DNA of 64,000 bases from an uncultured Bacteroides sp. (GTDB lineage: Bacteria > Bacteroidota > Bacteroidia > Bacteroidales > Bacteroidaceae). The DNA is taken from positions 91,882 to 155,881 of the forward strand of contig CALULP010000013.1 of NCBI GenBank assembly GCA_944321495.1, given 5' to 3'. Shown here one piece after another: positions 1 to 8,307 of the stretch (positions are counted from its first letter, which is position 1; the number at the start of each line of letters is the position of its first letter). A program made the translations under genes and the position numbers. The notes under the pieces are model-generated. The model made no database searches, had not been told where the DNA came from, and was given only the letters and a program-made list of their open reading frames with translations.

Positions 1-794
1 TGTGCCGCTACGACGTGCAGGGCACGCCCCTGCTCAAGGAAGGCCACGCCCTGACGCCCCACTTCTGGCGCGCCCCCACGGACAACGACATGGGCGCCCA
101 GCTCCAGTTGAAGTATGCCCCCTGGCGCAAGCCCGACATCCGCCTGCAGTCGCTCACCCACCGGCAGCAGGGCGACAGCGTGACCGTCAGCGCGAAGTAC
201 GAGCTGCCCGCACTGCAGGCCGCCCTCACGCTGACCTACGCCATCGGCCGCCGGGGAGCCATCCGCGTCGACCAGCAGCTCGCCCCGCACGACGGCTCGA
301 CCGCCCCGGGCCTCTTCCGCTTCGGCATGCAGATGGCCATGCCGCAAGAGTTTGAATACCTCGACTACTACGGCCGCGGCCCCGTGGAGAATTATGCCGA
401 CCGCAACCACGCCACCCCGCTGGGCCTGTACAGCCAGACCGTCACCGAGCAGTTCTATCCCTACGTCCGCCCGCAAGAGACGGGCAACAAGACCGACATC
501 CGCCGCTGGGACCTCCGCAACGCCGCCGGCCGCGGCATACGCGTCACCGCCGCGCAGCCCTTCTCCGCCTCGGCCCTGCACTACACCCCCGACTGCCTGG
601 ACGACGGCGAGCAGAAACACCAGCGCCACTCCCACGAGCTGGAACCCATGCCCCTCACCCACCTCTGCATCGACCTGAAGCAGATGGGGCTGGGATGCGT
701 CAACAGCTGGGGCGCCATCCCCCGCGAGGAGTACCTCCTGCCCTGCCAGGCATACCGCTTCACCTTCCTCATCGAGCCCCTGGCCCGCGAGTAG
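1..794 (+). CDS. Beta-galactosidase (GH2 family), C-terminal part, cut by window start
   Basis: The reading frame is open from the left edge (first full codon at 3) and ends with TAG at 794, giving about 263 residues. The start of the visible protein has the block TPHFWRAPTDNDMG, typical of the beta-galactosidase small-chain domain (domain 5) of LacZ-like GH2 enzymes. Later blocks such as YYGRGPVENYADR and the closing YRFTFLIEPL fit the end of that domain. The enzyme would hydrolyse terminal beta-galactosides; the catalytic glutamates lie in the missing upstream part, so activity and substrate cannot be judged. It is very GC-rich and ends at a strong shared terminator. Confidence 0.9.
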   Translation, partial: CRYDVQGTPLLKEGHALTPHFWRAPTDNDMGAQLQLKYAPWRKPDIRLQSLTHRQQGDSVTVSAKYELPALQAALTLTYAIGRRGAIRVDQQLAPHDGSTAPGLFRFGMQMAMPQEFEYLDYYGRGPVENYADRNHATPLGLYSQTVTEQFYPYVRPQETGNKTDIRRWDLRNAAGRGIRVTAAQPFSASALHYTPDCLDDGEQKHQRHSHELEPMPLTHLCIDLKQMGLGCVNSWGAIPREEYLLPCQAYRFTFLIEPLARE

Positions 795-841
795 GCGGGC
801 GGGCGGCGCAGGCCGCGGACGCCCCAACCGCCCGTACAGAA

Positions 842-879
842 AAATCCCCTGCAAACCCGTTACCGTTTGCAGGGGATTT
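842..879. terminator. Bidirectional intrinsic terminator between GH2 gene and HU-like gene
   Basis: A perfect 15-bp stem (AAATCCCCTGCAAAC at 842-856 with its complement at 865-879) closes an 8-base loop. The A-run on the left and T-run on the right let it work for both convergent genes. Confidence 0.88.
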
Positions 880-901
880 CCCTATGCCTCATGGCCCGGC
901 G

Positions 902-1366
902 TCAGCCCATCTGCTGGTTGCCGCCGCCTTCCTCCTCTTCCTCGTCCGATGGCGGGACGGAGGGCTCCATTTCCAGTTCCTCCCAGAACGTGTTCTCGCT
1001 GATGAGCGAGCGGGTTGTCACCTGGCCGCCCACCGAACGGGCCACTTCGGGAATGAAGCGCACGCGCGTGCCGATGATTTGCTTCGCGCTGACCTCCTCC
1101 GGCGTGTCCACGCCCTGGCCGGCGGTGTTCGGCGTGTAGTAGAACGTGCCCACGCCGTCCAGCTTCACCGTGCGTCCGGAGTTCATGAACTCGCCCAGCA
1201 CCTTGCCCAGGTTTCCGAGCATCGAATAACAGTCGCCGGGGCTGAGGGCGGACAAGTCCGCCAGCCGGTTGGCCACTTCCTTGGTCTGAACGGGCTTGCC
1301 GATAATCACGCCCTGCGGGTACCACTTGCCGTTCACCTTCTTCTGCGATTTCTTGTAGTATGCCAT
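902..1366 (-). CDS. HU-like DNA-binding protein (Bacteroidetes HU-related family)
   Basis: This 154-residue protein starts MAYYKKSQKK. It has the HU-like core (about residues 5-125): helices around EVANRLADLSALSPGDCYSM, then VKLDGVGTFYY and a beta-arm region ending FIPEVARSV. The tail from about residue 130 is acidic and glycine-rich (DEEEEEGGG), as in many Bacteroidetes members. Such proteins bind DNA non-specifically and act in nucleoid organisation. It converges on the GH2 gene across a terminator. Its upstream region contains a 22-bp repeat array that would lie in the 5' untranslated region if the promoter proposed at 1540-1570 is right. The exact role of this paralogue is not visible. 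Confidence 0.85.
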   Translation of the reverse strand: MAYYKKSQKKVNGKWYPQGVIIGKPVQTKEVANRLADLSALSPGDCYSMLGNLGKVLGEFMNSGRTVKLDGVGTFYYTPNTAGQGVDTPEEVSAKQIIGTRVRFIPEVARSVGGQVTTRSLISENTFWEELEMEPSVPPSDEEEEEGGGNQQMG

Positions 1367-1408
1367 ATTGATTTGCGTTTGTGTCCCGCACGCCCCGCAG
1401 GGGAGCCT

Positions 1409-1496
1409 ACATGAGGTCGGACTTCATCCTACATCAAGTCCGACCTCATCCCACATCAAGTCCGACCTCATCCTACATCAAGTCCGGGTTGATGCA
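1409..1496. repeat. 22-bp tandem array, 4 units, upstream of HU-like gene
   Basis: Four units of exactly 22 bp lie at 1409-1430, 1431-1452, 1453-1474 and 1475-1496. Units 2 and 3 differ by one base (core CAAGTCCGACCTC). Unit 1 keeps the outer frame (acat...catcc) but its core is the reverse complement (GAGGTCGGACTT). Unit 4 becomes almost palindromic (CATCAA...TTGATG). There are no unique spacers, so this is not a CRISPR array. Confidence 0.9.
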
Positions 1497-1539
1497 GGCT
1501 CACCTCCGAAAGGTGCCCGGGACGGGTTAAACATGACCG

Positions 1540-1570
1540 CAAGATAACAAGAATTTCCGGGATAAACAAG
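1540..1570 (-). promoter_or_regulatory. Candidate promoter for HU-like gene
   Basis: On the minus strand, CTTG (-33-like) is followed after 20 bp by TATCTTG, one base short of the Bacteroides -7 consensus TAnnTTTG. It would give a leader of roughly 165 nt that includes the 22-bp array. The match is imperfect. Confidence 0.35.
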
Positions 1571-1663
1571 CCTTATCCCCCCAATCTTTTCCCCGGAGGG
1601 CAAGGCGCCGGGAGCCCCCCTCATCCGCGCCCGCCTCGGGCGCCCCGTCCCCCCGGCGCCGCA

Positions 1664-1702
1664 AAGAAAACGGGCGACGCGCTGCATCCAGCACGTCGCC
1701 CG
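1664..1702 (-). terminator. Intrinsic terminator of the tRNA-fMet gene
   Basis: CGGGCGACG (1671-1679) pairs with CGTCGCCCG (1694-1702), with an inner GCTG/CAGC stem. On the minus strand it is followed by TTTTCTTT, directly downstream of the tRNA. Confidence 0.85.
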
Positions 1703-1710
1703 TCGGCTTG

Positions 1711-1783
<73 letters not shown>

Positions 1784-1794
1784 ATTTTCGGGTG

Positions 1795-1825
1795 CAAAGG
1801 TACGGCTTTTTTCCGGATATGCAAG
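1795..1825 (-). promoter_or_regulatory. Promoter of tRNA-fMet
   Basis: The minus strand carries TACCTTTG (1795-1802), a perfect TAnnTTTG -7 element, 12 bp before the tRNA 5' end. CTTG lies 19 bp further upstream (1822-1825) at the -33 position. Confidence 0.7.
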
Positions 1826-1914
1826 AGGCAGGCCCATATTTTTTCAAAAAAACTTCTCCGGCCCGCCCCACGGCCCGTCCGCCGGGGGCAGGGGGACGGA
1901 AGTAGGCCGAGAAA

Positions 1915-1946
1915 TTTGCTGGTTTGACGGAAAAGCCGTACTTTTG
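1915..1946 (+). promoter_or_regulatory. Promoter of the TetR-fabG operon
   Basis: TTTG (1915-1918), 20 bp, then TACTTTTG (1939-1946): a full match to the Bacteroides -33/-7 pattern, 32 bp before the TetR start codon. Confidence 0.75.
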
Positions 1947-1978
1947 CCCACATTCTAAAGAGGAACGCGCTGAGCACT

Positions 1979-2572
1979 ATGACCGCATCGGAAACCAAAG
2001 CCAGACTGGTAGACGCCGCCCGCCAGCTCTTTGCCAAGAGGGGGATGGAGAATACCACGATGAACGACATCGCCGTTGCCTCCCGGAAAGGAAGGCGCAC
2101 GCTTTACACCTACTTCAACAGCAAGGAAGAAGTCTACACGGCCGTGGTCGAATCGGAACTGGAGCGGCTGTCGGCGCTCATGGAAAGCGTGGTGCGCAAG
2201 AACATGCCCCCCGACGAGAAGATCGTCGAGATGATATACAGCCAGCTCAACGCCGTGAAAGAGACGGTGTACCGCAACGGCACGCTGCGGGCCTACTTCT
2301 TCCGCGACATCTGGAAGGTGGAGCAAGTGCGCAAGCAGTTCGACACCAAAGAGATACAGCTCTTCAAGAAAGTCCTCCAGGAGGGCATGGAGCAAGGCAT
2401 CTTCCAGGTGGACGACATCGACCTCACCGCCGAACTGCTGCACTATTGCCTGAAAGGCGTGGAGGTGCCCTTCATACGCGGACACATCGGCGCCCACCTG
2501 GACCCCGCCAGCCGCAAGAAACACGTGGCCGGCATCGTCTACGGCGCCCTGCATAGAAACACCAATCAATAA
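1979..2572 (+). CDS. TetR/AcrR-family transcriptional regulator
   Basis: The 197-residue protein has an N-terminal helix-turn-helix of the TetR type (about residues 5-50): LVDAARQLFAKRGMENTTMNDIAVASRKGRRTLYTYF in sense, with the usual TxxxIA and LYxYFxSKEE signatures. The all-helical remainder should bind a small ligand and dimerise. It lies 16 bp upstream of fabG and probably shares its transcript, which suggests control of fatty-acid or membrane-lipid genes including its own operon. The ligand is not predictable from sequence. A good promoter ends 32 bp upstream. Confidence 0.88.
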   Translation: MTASETKARLVDAARQLFAKRGMENTTMNDIAVASRKGRRTLYTYFNSKEEVYTAVVESELERLSALMESVVRKNMPPDEKIVEMIYSQLNAVKETVYRNGTLRAYFFRDIWKVEQVRKQFDTKEIQLFKKVLQEGMEQGIFQVDDIDLTAELLHYCLKGVEVPFIRGHIGAHLDPASRKKHVAGIVYGALHRNTNQ

Positions 2573-2588
2573 CTATAAATAAGGTATT

Positions 2589-3335
2589 ATGGGATTACTT
2601 ACTGGAAAAACCGCCCTTGTGACAGGTGCCGCACGCGGCATCGGCAAGGCCATCGCCCTGAAGTTTGCAGCCGAAGGCGCAAACGTGGCATTCACCGACC
2701 TGGTGATTGACGAGAACGCAGAAAACACCGTCAAGGAAATCGAGGCCTACGGCGTGAAAGCCAAGGCCTACGCCTCGAACGCCGCCAACTTTGAAGACAC
2801 GGCCCGGGTGGTGGGAGAGATTCACAACGACTTCGGACGCATCGACATCCTGGTGAACAACGCCGGCATCACGCGCGACGGCCTGATGATGCGCATGAGC
2901 GAACAGCAATGGGACATGGTCATCAACGTCAACCTGAAGTCCGCCTTCAACTTCATCCACGCCTGCACCCCCATCATGATGCGCCAGAAAGCCGGCAGCA
3001 TCATCAACATGGCCTCCGTGGTAGGCGTGCACGGCAATGCCGGACAAGCCAACTACGCCGCCTCCAAGGCCGGACTGATAGCCCTGGCCAAGAGCATCGC
3101 GCAGGAACTGGGCTCGCGCGGCATCCGCGCCAACGCCATCGCCCCGGGCTTCATCATGACCGCCATGACCGACGCCCTGTCCGACGAAGTGAAAGCCGAA
3201 TGGTGCAAGAAGATTCCCCTGCGCCGCGGCGGCACACCCGAGGACGTGGCCAACATCGCCACCTTCCTGGCTTCGGACATGTCGTCCTACGTATCGGGCC
3301 AAGTTATCCAAGTAGACGGTGGAATGAACATGTAA
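2589..3335 (+). CDS. fabG: 3-oxoacyl-[acyl-carrier-protein] reductase
   Basis: This short-chain dehydrogenase (248 residues, the normal FabG length) reduces 3-oxoacyl-ACP with NADPH in cytosolic fatty-acid elongation. The cofactor motif TGAARGIG is at residues 12-19, the structural NNAG near 88, and the catalytic Ser143, Tyr156 and Lys160 (YAASK) are all in place. The C-terminus (SSYVSGQVIQVDGGMNM) is typical of true FabG. It follows a TetR gene by 16 bp and precedes a pseudouridine synthase by 6 bp, so the three are likely one operon. Confidence 0.93.
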   Translation: MGLLTGKTALVTGAARGIGKAIALKFAAEGANVAFTDLVIDENAENTVKEIEAYGVKAKAYASNAANFEDTARVVGEIHNDFGRIDILVNNAGITRDGLMMRMSEQQWDMVINVNLKSAFNFIHACTPIMMRQKAGSIINMASVVGVHGNAGQANYAASKAGLIALAKSIAQELGSRGIRANAIAPGFIMTAMTDALSDEVKAEWCKKIPLRRGGTPEDVANIATFLASDMSSYVSGQVIQVDGGMNM

Positions 3336-3341
3336 GCCCCG

Positions 3342-4019
3342 ATGACTGTCCTGTACGAAGACAACCATATCATCATCGTCAACAAGACCGCTTCGGAAAT
3401 CGTCCAAGGGGACAAGACGGGCGACACGCCGCTTTCAGAGACCGTCAAGCAGTACCTGAAAGAGAAGTACCACAAGCCCGGCAACGTCTTCATCGGTGTC
3501 ACCCACCGCCTGGACCGCCCCGTGAGCGGTCTTGTTGTCTTTGCCAAGACCAGCAAAGCCCTGGCCCGCCTGAACGGCATGTTCAGGAACGGCGAAGTGA
3601 AAAAGACCTATTGGGCCATCGTGAAAGACATGCCGGCACAAGGGCCCGAAGGCGAACTGGTGCACTACCTCACCCGCAACGAAAAGCAGAACAAAAGCTA
3701 CGCCAGCGACACCGAAAAGCCCGGCAGCAAGAAAGCCGTGCTGCACTACCGCCTCATCGGCAAGTCGCAGAACTACTTCCTGCTGGAAATAGACCTGAAG
3801 ACGGGCAGGCACCACCAGATACGGTGCCAGCTGGCCCGGACAGGCAGCCCCATCAAAGGCGACCTGAAATACGGCGCTCCACGCTCCAACCCGGACGGAA
3901 GCATCTGCCTCCATGCCCGCCGCGTAAGCTTCATCCACCCGGTATCCGGCCAACCCGTCGACGTCGAAGCCCCGGTCCCTCCCGGGAACCTGTGGAACGG
4001 CTTTGACATGTTCCGCTAA
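3342..4019 (+). CDS. RluA-family RNA pseudouridine synthase
   Basis: This 225-residue protein isomerises uridine to pseudouridine in rRNA or tRNA. The catalytic block THRLDRPVSG carries the active-site Asp58, followed by the family signatures KTYWAIV and LKTGRHHQIR. There is no N-terminal S4 domain, so it resembles the short RluA/TruC-like class; the target base cannot be assigned. It starts 6 bp after fabG and ends 18 bp before the S9 peptidase, consistent with an operon. Confidence 0.9.
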   Translation: MTVLYEDNHIIIVNKTASEIVQGDKTGDTPLSETVKQYLKEKYHKPGNVFIGVTHRLDRPVSGLVVFAKTSKALARLNGMFRNGEVKKTYWAIVKDMPAQGPEGELVHYLTRNEKQNKSYASDTEKPGSKKAVLHYRLIGKSQNYFLLEIDLKTGRHHQIRCQLARTGSPIKGDLKYGAPRSNPDGSICLHARRVSFIHPVSGQPVDVEAPVPPGNLWNGFDMFR

Positions 4020-4037
4020 CCAGAAACTCATCTCCCA

Positions 4038-6575
4038 ATGAAAAAAATCGTCCTTTTAATAGGAGGGTTGCTCGTTGCCGCAACCGCCCTCCATGCCCAA
4101 CAACGGATAACGGCGTACAACACACGTCCGGCCATCCACGTACAAACGCCCCTGCAAGGGGACAGCATCAACTTCACCGGCGAAAGGTTCACCGCAGCCA
4201 ACCTGCTCAAGACCGACATCAGCCTCAGCTTCGACCGCCCGGATTGCCAACGGCTGGAAGCCGACACGGCAGGCTATGTCAACCTGGCCAAAGCCGACGG
4301 GGACAACGTGTTCTACCTGCTCTCCACCCGCCTGCGCGCCGAGCGGTTTATGACAGGCACACTGAACATCCTGTCGCCTGCACGCCTGGAAGTATTTGTC
4401 AACGGCGAGTCCAAGCAGACCAAAGAAAGCAGCGAAGACAGCCTTTCGCAAGCACAACCGGTAACCGTAAGCCTGCGGATGGAGCCGGAAGCCGACTATG
4501 AAGTGGTCATCAAGCTGCTCTCAACGGCGGATGACAAAACCGGGCCGGCACTGAAATGCGAGTTCGTGAAAGACAAGGACTACGCAGACGTGCTTTGCCG
4601 CATCGCCCCCGATCTGAAACGGCGGCTATCCTTGCACAACACCAATTTCGTCAACCGCGTGGCCTCCGTCGCTTTGTCGCCGGACGGCAAATACCTGAAG
4701 ACCCGCTATTGGGACAACTACGACCTGGAACATTCGCGCACCCACACCGAAGTAACGGAAGTGAAAACCGGGCACACCATCCTGCCCAACGCCCCCGAGA
4801 ACATGAACTGGATGCCGCGCGGCCATAAACTCTACTACACGGTAACAGGACGGAAAGGAAACGACCTGATGGCATTCGACCCCGCCACCTCGCAAGAAGA
4901 AGTGTTGTTGCGCGACATACCCAAAGGCAGCTTTGCCTGGTCGCCCAACTGCGACTACCTGATTTATACCCAAGAAGACGAAGGCGAGAAAGTAAACGGG
5001 CCGCTTAAACGGCTGCTGCATCCCGATGACCGCATCCCCGGTTCCCGCAGCCGCAACTACCTGATGAAATACGACCTTGCCACGGGACTGTCCCAGCGCC
5101 TGACGTATGGGAGCCATAGCGTCTACCTGAACGACCTCTCTCCCGACGGCAAAAAGTTGTTGTGCAGCACGTCCAAGTCCGGCATCACACAATTCCCGTT
5201 CACCCTGACTGCCATCTATGAAATAGACTTGGCCACCCTCAAGGCGGACACGCTGGTGGCATGGGACGCCTACGTCAACAGTGCTTCCTACTCCCCCGAC
5301 GGCAAGAGCCTGCTGGTACTGGGCAGCCCATCGGCCTTTGGAGGCATTGGAAAGAATTGCGGCAATCTGCCCATCCCCAACGATTTCGACATCCAGGCGT
5401 TCATCATGGACACAGCGACAAAGGACGTGACGCCCATCACCCGCGACTTCAACCCATCCATCATCTCCGCACAGTGGAACCGTAAAGACGGATGCATCTA
5501 CTTCAACACCACCGACAAGGACTGCCAGCACATCTACCGCTACACGCCGGCAAAGGCTTCTTTCGAAATGCTGGAACTGGAAGAAGACGTCATTTCCGCC
5601 TTCAGCATCGCCGAAGACGCCCCCAATGTCCTGGCCTATATCGGCGGCGGCAATTACAGCGCAGGCGCAGCCTACCTGTATCATGCGAAAGAAAAGGCTT
5701 CTACCCTGATAGCCAATCCCATGAAACCTACCTTGGACGGCATTGAACTGGGACACATGGAAGAATGGAACTTCACTGCTTCCGACGGGACCACCATCGA
5801 AGGCATGATGTGCCTGCCGCCGTCTTTCGACCCCGACAAGAAATACCCGCTCATTGTATATTACTACGGAGGGACTACCCCTACGACACGTGGCATCACC
5901 AATCCGTATTGTGCGCAACTGTTCGCCTCACGCGGCTATGTGGTCTATGTCATCCAGCCCAGCGGAGCCATCGGTTACGGGCAGGAGTTTTCCGCCCGCC
6001 ACGTCAATGCCTGGGGGGAATGGACTGCCGATGAAATCATAGAAGGCACCCAGAAATTCTGCGAAGCGCATCCCTTCATCAATGCCAAACGCATCGGTTG
6101 CATCGGCGCTTCCTACGGAGGCTTCATGACGATGTACCTGCAAACAAAGACCGACTTGTTTGCCGCCGCCGTGTCCCATGCCGGCATCAGCAACGTCACC
6201 AGCTATTGGGGCGAAGGATACTGGGGCTATTCGTACAACGCCATCGCTGCAGCCGGAAGCTATCCGTGGAGCGACCCCGACCTGTTCACCAAGCATGGCG
6301 CCCTGTTCAATGCAGACAAGATAAACACGCCCCTGCTCTTGCTGCATGGCACGGTCGATACCAACGTGCCCACAGGCGAAAGCATCCAGCTGTACAACGC
6401 CCTGAAGATACTGGGCAGGCCGGTAGAGTTCATTACCGTAGACGGCGAGAACCACTTTATCAGCGACTACGCCAAGCGCGAATTGTGGCACAACTCCATC
6501 ATGGCATGGTTTGCCCGCTGGCTGCAAGACAGCCCGCAATGGTGGGAAGACTTATATCCGGAGAGACATTGGTAA
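4038..6575 (+). CDS. Secreted S9-family (prolyl oligopeptidase/DPP-like) serine peptidase
   Basis: The 845-residue protein begins with a Sec signal peptide (MKKIVLLIGGLLVAATALHA). Its middle is a beta-propeller-like region with repeated SPDGK blocks (for example VALSPDGKYLKTR and SYSPDGKSLLVLG). The C-terminal alpha/beta hydrolase has nucleophile Ser692 in GASYGGFM, Asp774 in HGTVDTN and His806 in GENHF. It would act in the periplasm on short or proline-containing peptides; exact specificity (DPP4-, DPP5- or acylaminoacyl-type) is not clear. It is the last gene before a strong terminator at 6601. Confidence 0.9.
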   Translation: MKKIVLLIGGLLVAATALHAQQRITAYNTRPAIHVQTPLQGDSINFTGERFTAANLLKTDISLSFDRPDCQRLEADTAGYVNLAKADGDNVFYLLSTRLRAERFMTGTLNILSPARLEVFVNGESKQTKESSEDSLSQAQPVTVSLRMEPEADYEVVIKLLSTADDKTGPALKCEFVKDKDYADVLCRIAPDLKRRLSLHNTNFVNRVASVALSPDGKYLKTRYWDNYDLEHSRTHTEVTEVKTGHTILPNAPENMNWMPRGHKLYYTVTGRKGNDLMAFDPATSQEEVLLRDIPKGSFAWSPNCDYLIYTQEDEGEKVNGPLKRLLHPDDRIPGSRSRNYLMKYDLATGLSQRLTYGSHSVYLNDLSPDGKKLLCSTSKSGITQFPFTLTAIYEIDLATLKADTLVAWDAYVNSASYSPDGKSLLVLGSPSAFGGIGKNCGNLPIPNDFDIQAFIMDTATKDVTPITRDFNPSIISAQWNRKDGCIYFNTTDKDCQHIYRYTPAKASFEMLELEEDVISAFSIAEDAPNVLAYIGGGNYSAGAAYLYHAKEKASTLIANPMKPTLDGIELGHMEEWNFTASDGTTIEGMMCLPPSFDPDKKYPLIVYYYGGTTPTTRGITNPYCAQLFASRGYVVYVIQPSGAIGYGQEFSARHVNAWGEWTADEIIEGTQKFCEAHPFINAKRIGCIGASYGGFMTMYLQTKTDLFAAAVSHAGISNVTSYWGEGYWGYSYNAIAAAGSYPWSDPDLFTKHGALFNADKINTPLLLLHGTVDTNVPTGESIQLYNALKILGRPVEFITVDGENHFISDYAKRELWHNSIMAWFARWLQDSPQWWEDLYPERHW

Positions 6576-6600
6576 CCCCCGTTCTCCCACGACATAGCGA

Positions 6601-6656
6601 GTTCGGCGCTACCCTGCCGGCAACACCTTGCCAGCGCGGTAGCGCCGAACTTTTCA
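6601..6656 (+). terminator. Intrinsic terminator after the S9 peptidase gene
   Basis: GTTCGGCGCTACC (6601-6613) pairs perfectly with 6638-6650, with a further GGCAA/TTGCC inner stem, and is followed by TTTTCATT on the plus strand. Confidence 0.85.
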
Positions 6657-6688
6657 TTCTATCAAGAGTAAAGGACAGACCTGCTGCA

Positions 6689-8293
6689 CTACAAGATACC
6701 CAGATAAGCGGCCGCAGCCTCAGCGCAACGTTCACCATCCATACCCGCAGAAACGATGCCCCCGGCATAACCGGCCCCCTCCCCACACGGGAAAAGCCCT
6801 TGCAGGCGCACATGTTGCAGCGTATCCTTGTCGCGAAGGATGCGTACAGGCGACGAGGTACGGGTCTCTACCCCAATCATCACCGCCTCGTTGGTCAGGA
6901 AACCGCGGGCATTGCGCCCGAAAACACGGAAGCCCTGCGCCAGCCGCCGGGCAATAAACCCGGGCATCCAGAAGTGCAAGGGCGAAGCCACCAGTCCCGG
7001 CGCATACGAACTTTCAGGCAGGCAGGCGCTCAACCTGCGGTTGCAGAAGTCCGCCATCCGTTGTGCCGGCGCAGTCTGTTTACGGTTGCCCTGCAGCCAG
7101 CAAAGCCGCTCCAATTGTTCTTGGAAAAGCATCATTTTTAATGAAGAATTTGCAACAGGGTCGTCGCCCGGCAATTCTTCATTCTTCATTCTTAATTCTT
7201 CATCCTCCAAGTCTTCCGGGCGCAGCTCTACCACCATCCCGCTGTTGCTCCAGCGCGAGCCCCGGTTGCTGGGGCTCATGCCGTTCACCACAATCTGCCC
7301 GGCATCACTGGCGGCGGGCACCACAAAGCCTCCGGGGCACATGCAGAAACTGTACACCCCCCTCCCCTCCACCTGAGTGACAAAACTGTACTCGGCGGCA
7401 GGCAAGTATTTCCCGCGCCCTTCACGGTTGTGATACTGTATCTGGTCTATCAACTTTGCCGGATGTTCCAGACGGACGCCCACGGCTATTCCTTTTGCCT
7501 CAATCTCCACCCCGTTCTTTGCCAACCAACGGTACACATCCCTTGCCGAATGGCCTGTGGCAAGGATCACCGGTCCCCGGAAAGTCTTGCCCGTATTCGT
7601 CGCGATGCCGCATACTTTGTCACCCTCCACCAGCAGGGCATCCATGCGGGTCTCGAAGTGCACCTCGCCGCCACATTGCAGGATGGTGTTCCGCATGTTC
7701 TCGATGACACGCGGCAACTTATCCGTACCAATGTGCGGGTGGGCATCCACCAAGATGGCAGGCGACGCGCCGTGCTGGCAGAACACGTTCAAAATCTTGT
7801 CCACATCGCCCCGCTTCTTGCTGCGGGTATAAAGCTTGCCGTCGGAGTAAGCGCCTGCGCCCCCTTCGCCAAAGCTGTAGTTCGACTCCGGGTCGACGGT
7901 TTGCGTACGGCTTATCTGCGCCAGGTCTTTCTTGCGGGCATGCACATCCTTGCCCCGCTCCACCACCACGGGGCGCAAGCCCAGTTCTATCAGCCGGAGG
8001 GCGGCAAACAGCCCGCCAGGACCTGCCCCCACCACAACCACCGGGGGACGGCCTTCTACATTATTATATAAAGTATGGCGGAATCCGTCCTCGTCCGGCA
8101 CCTCGTCCACATAGACGCGGACAGAAAGGTTGACATAGATGGTGCGTTGCCGGGCATCGATGCTCCGGCGGAGGATGCGCACGGCATTCATTCTCTTCGC
8201 GTCAAGTCCTTTTTCCTCCGCGATGTACGTTTTCAGCCGCTGCTCGTTGGCTACTGTTTCGGGCAGCACCCGCAATTGATATTCATGTATCAT
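6689..8293 (-). CDS. FAD-dependent oxidoreductase (COG2509-like), with repeat-derived in-frame insertion
   Basis: The 534-residue protein has a small N-terminal domain (about 1-85), then a Rossmann FAD-binding motif VVVVGAGPGGLFAALRL, a second nucleotide-binding segment (GPVILATGHSARDVY) and the CMCPGGFVVPAAS block typical of COG2509 dehydrogenases of unknown substrate. It starts 14 bp after radA and is probably co-transcribed. Between VELRPEDL and MMLFQEQLERLCW lies a charged, low-complexity stretch (EDEELRMKNEEL ... NSSLK) encoded by the AATGAAGAAT-type repeat also found in two intergenic sites. The frame stays open, so the protein may still work with an extra surface loop. Confidence 0.85.
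   Translation of the reverse strand: MIHEYQLRVLPETVANEQRLKTYIAEEKGLDAKRMNAVRILRRSIDARQRTIYVNLSVRVYVDEVPDEDGFRHTLYNNVEGRPPVVVVGAGPGGLFAALRLIELGLRPVVVERGKDVHARKKDLAQISRTQTVDPESNYSFGEGGAGAYSDGKLYTRSKKRGDVDKILNVFCQHGASPAILVDAHPHIGTDKLPRVIENMRNTILQCGGEVHFETRMDALLVEGDKVCGIATNTGKTFRGPVILATGHSARDVYRWLAKNGVEIEAKGIAVGVRLEHPAKLIDQIQYHNREGRGKYLPAAEYSFVTQVEGRGVYSFCMCPGGFVVPAASDAGQIVVNGMSPSNRGSRWSNSGMVVELRPEDLEDEELRMKNEELPGDDPVANSSLKMMLFQEQLERLCWLQGNRKQTAPAQRMADFCNRRLSACLPESSYAPGLVASPLHFWMPGFIARRLAQGFRVFGRNARGFLTNEAVMIGVETRTSSPVRILRDKDTLQHVRLQGLFPCGEGAGYAGGIVSAGMDGERCAEAAAAYLGIL
7140..7203. repeat. AATGAAGAATT inverted-arm repeat, copy A, inside the oxidoreductase gene
   Basis: The left arm AATGAAGAATT (7140-7150) and the right arm AATTCTTCATT (7173-7183, extended by more TTCATTCTT repeats to 7203) flank a short GC-rich core. 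The same arms occur at 28245-28365 and 37304-37370. This copy lies within a coding frame. Confidence 0.75.
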
Positions 8294-8307
8294 GCCAGTC
8301 CCTCCCG

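Noticed and set aside
1409-1496. CRISPR array
   Set aside because: Units are contiguous with no unique spacers, the period is only 22 bp, and no cas genes are present; the same holds for the other four arrays.
7140-7203. Insertion sequence remnant in the oxidoreductase gene
   Set aside because: No transposase fragment and no target-site duplication is visible; only the short repeat arms are present. No full insertion sequence was found anywhere in the window.
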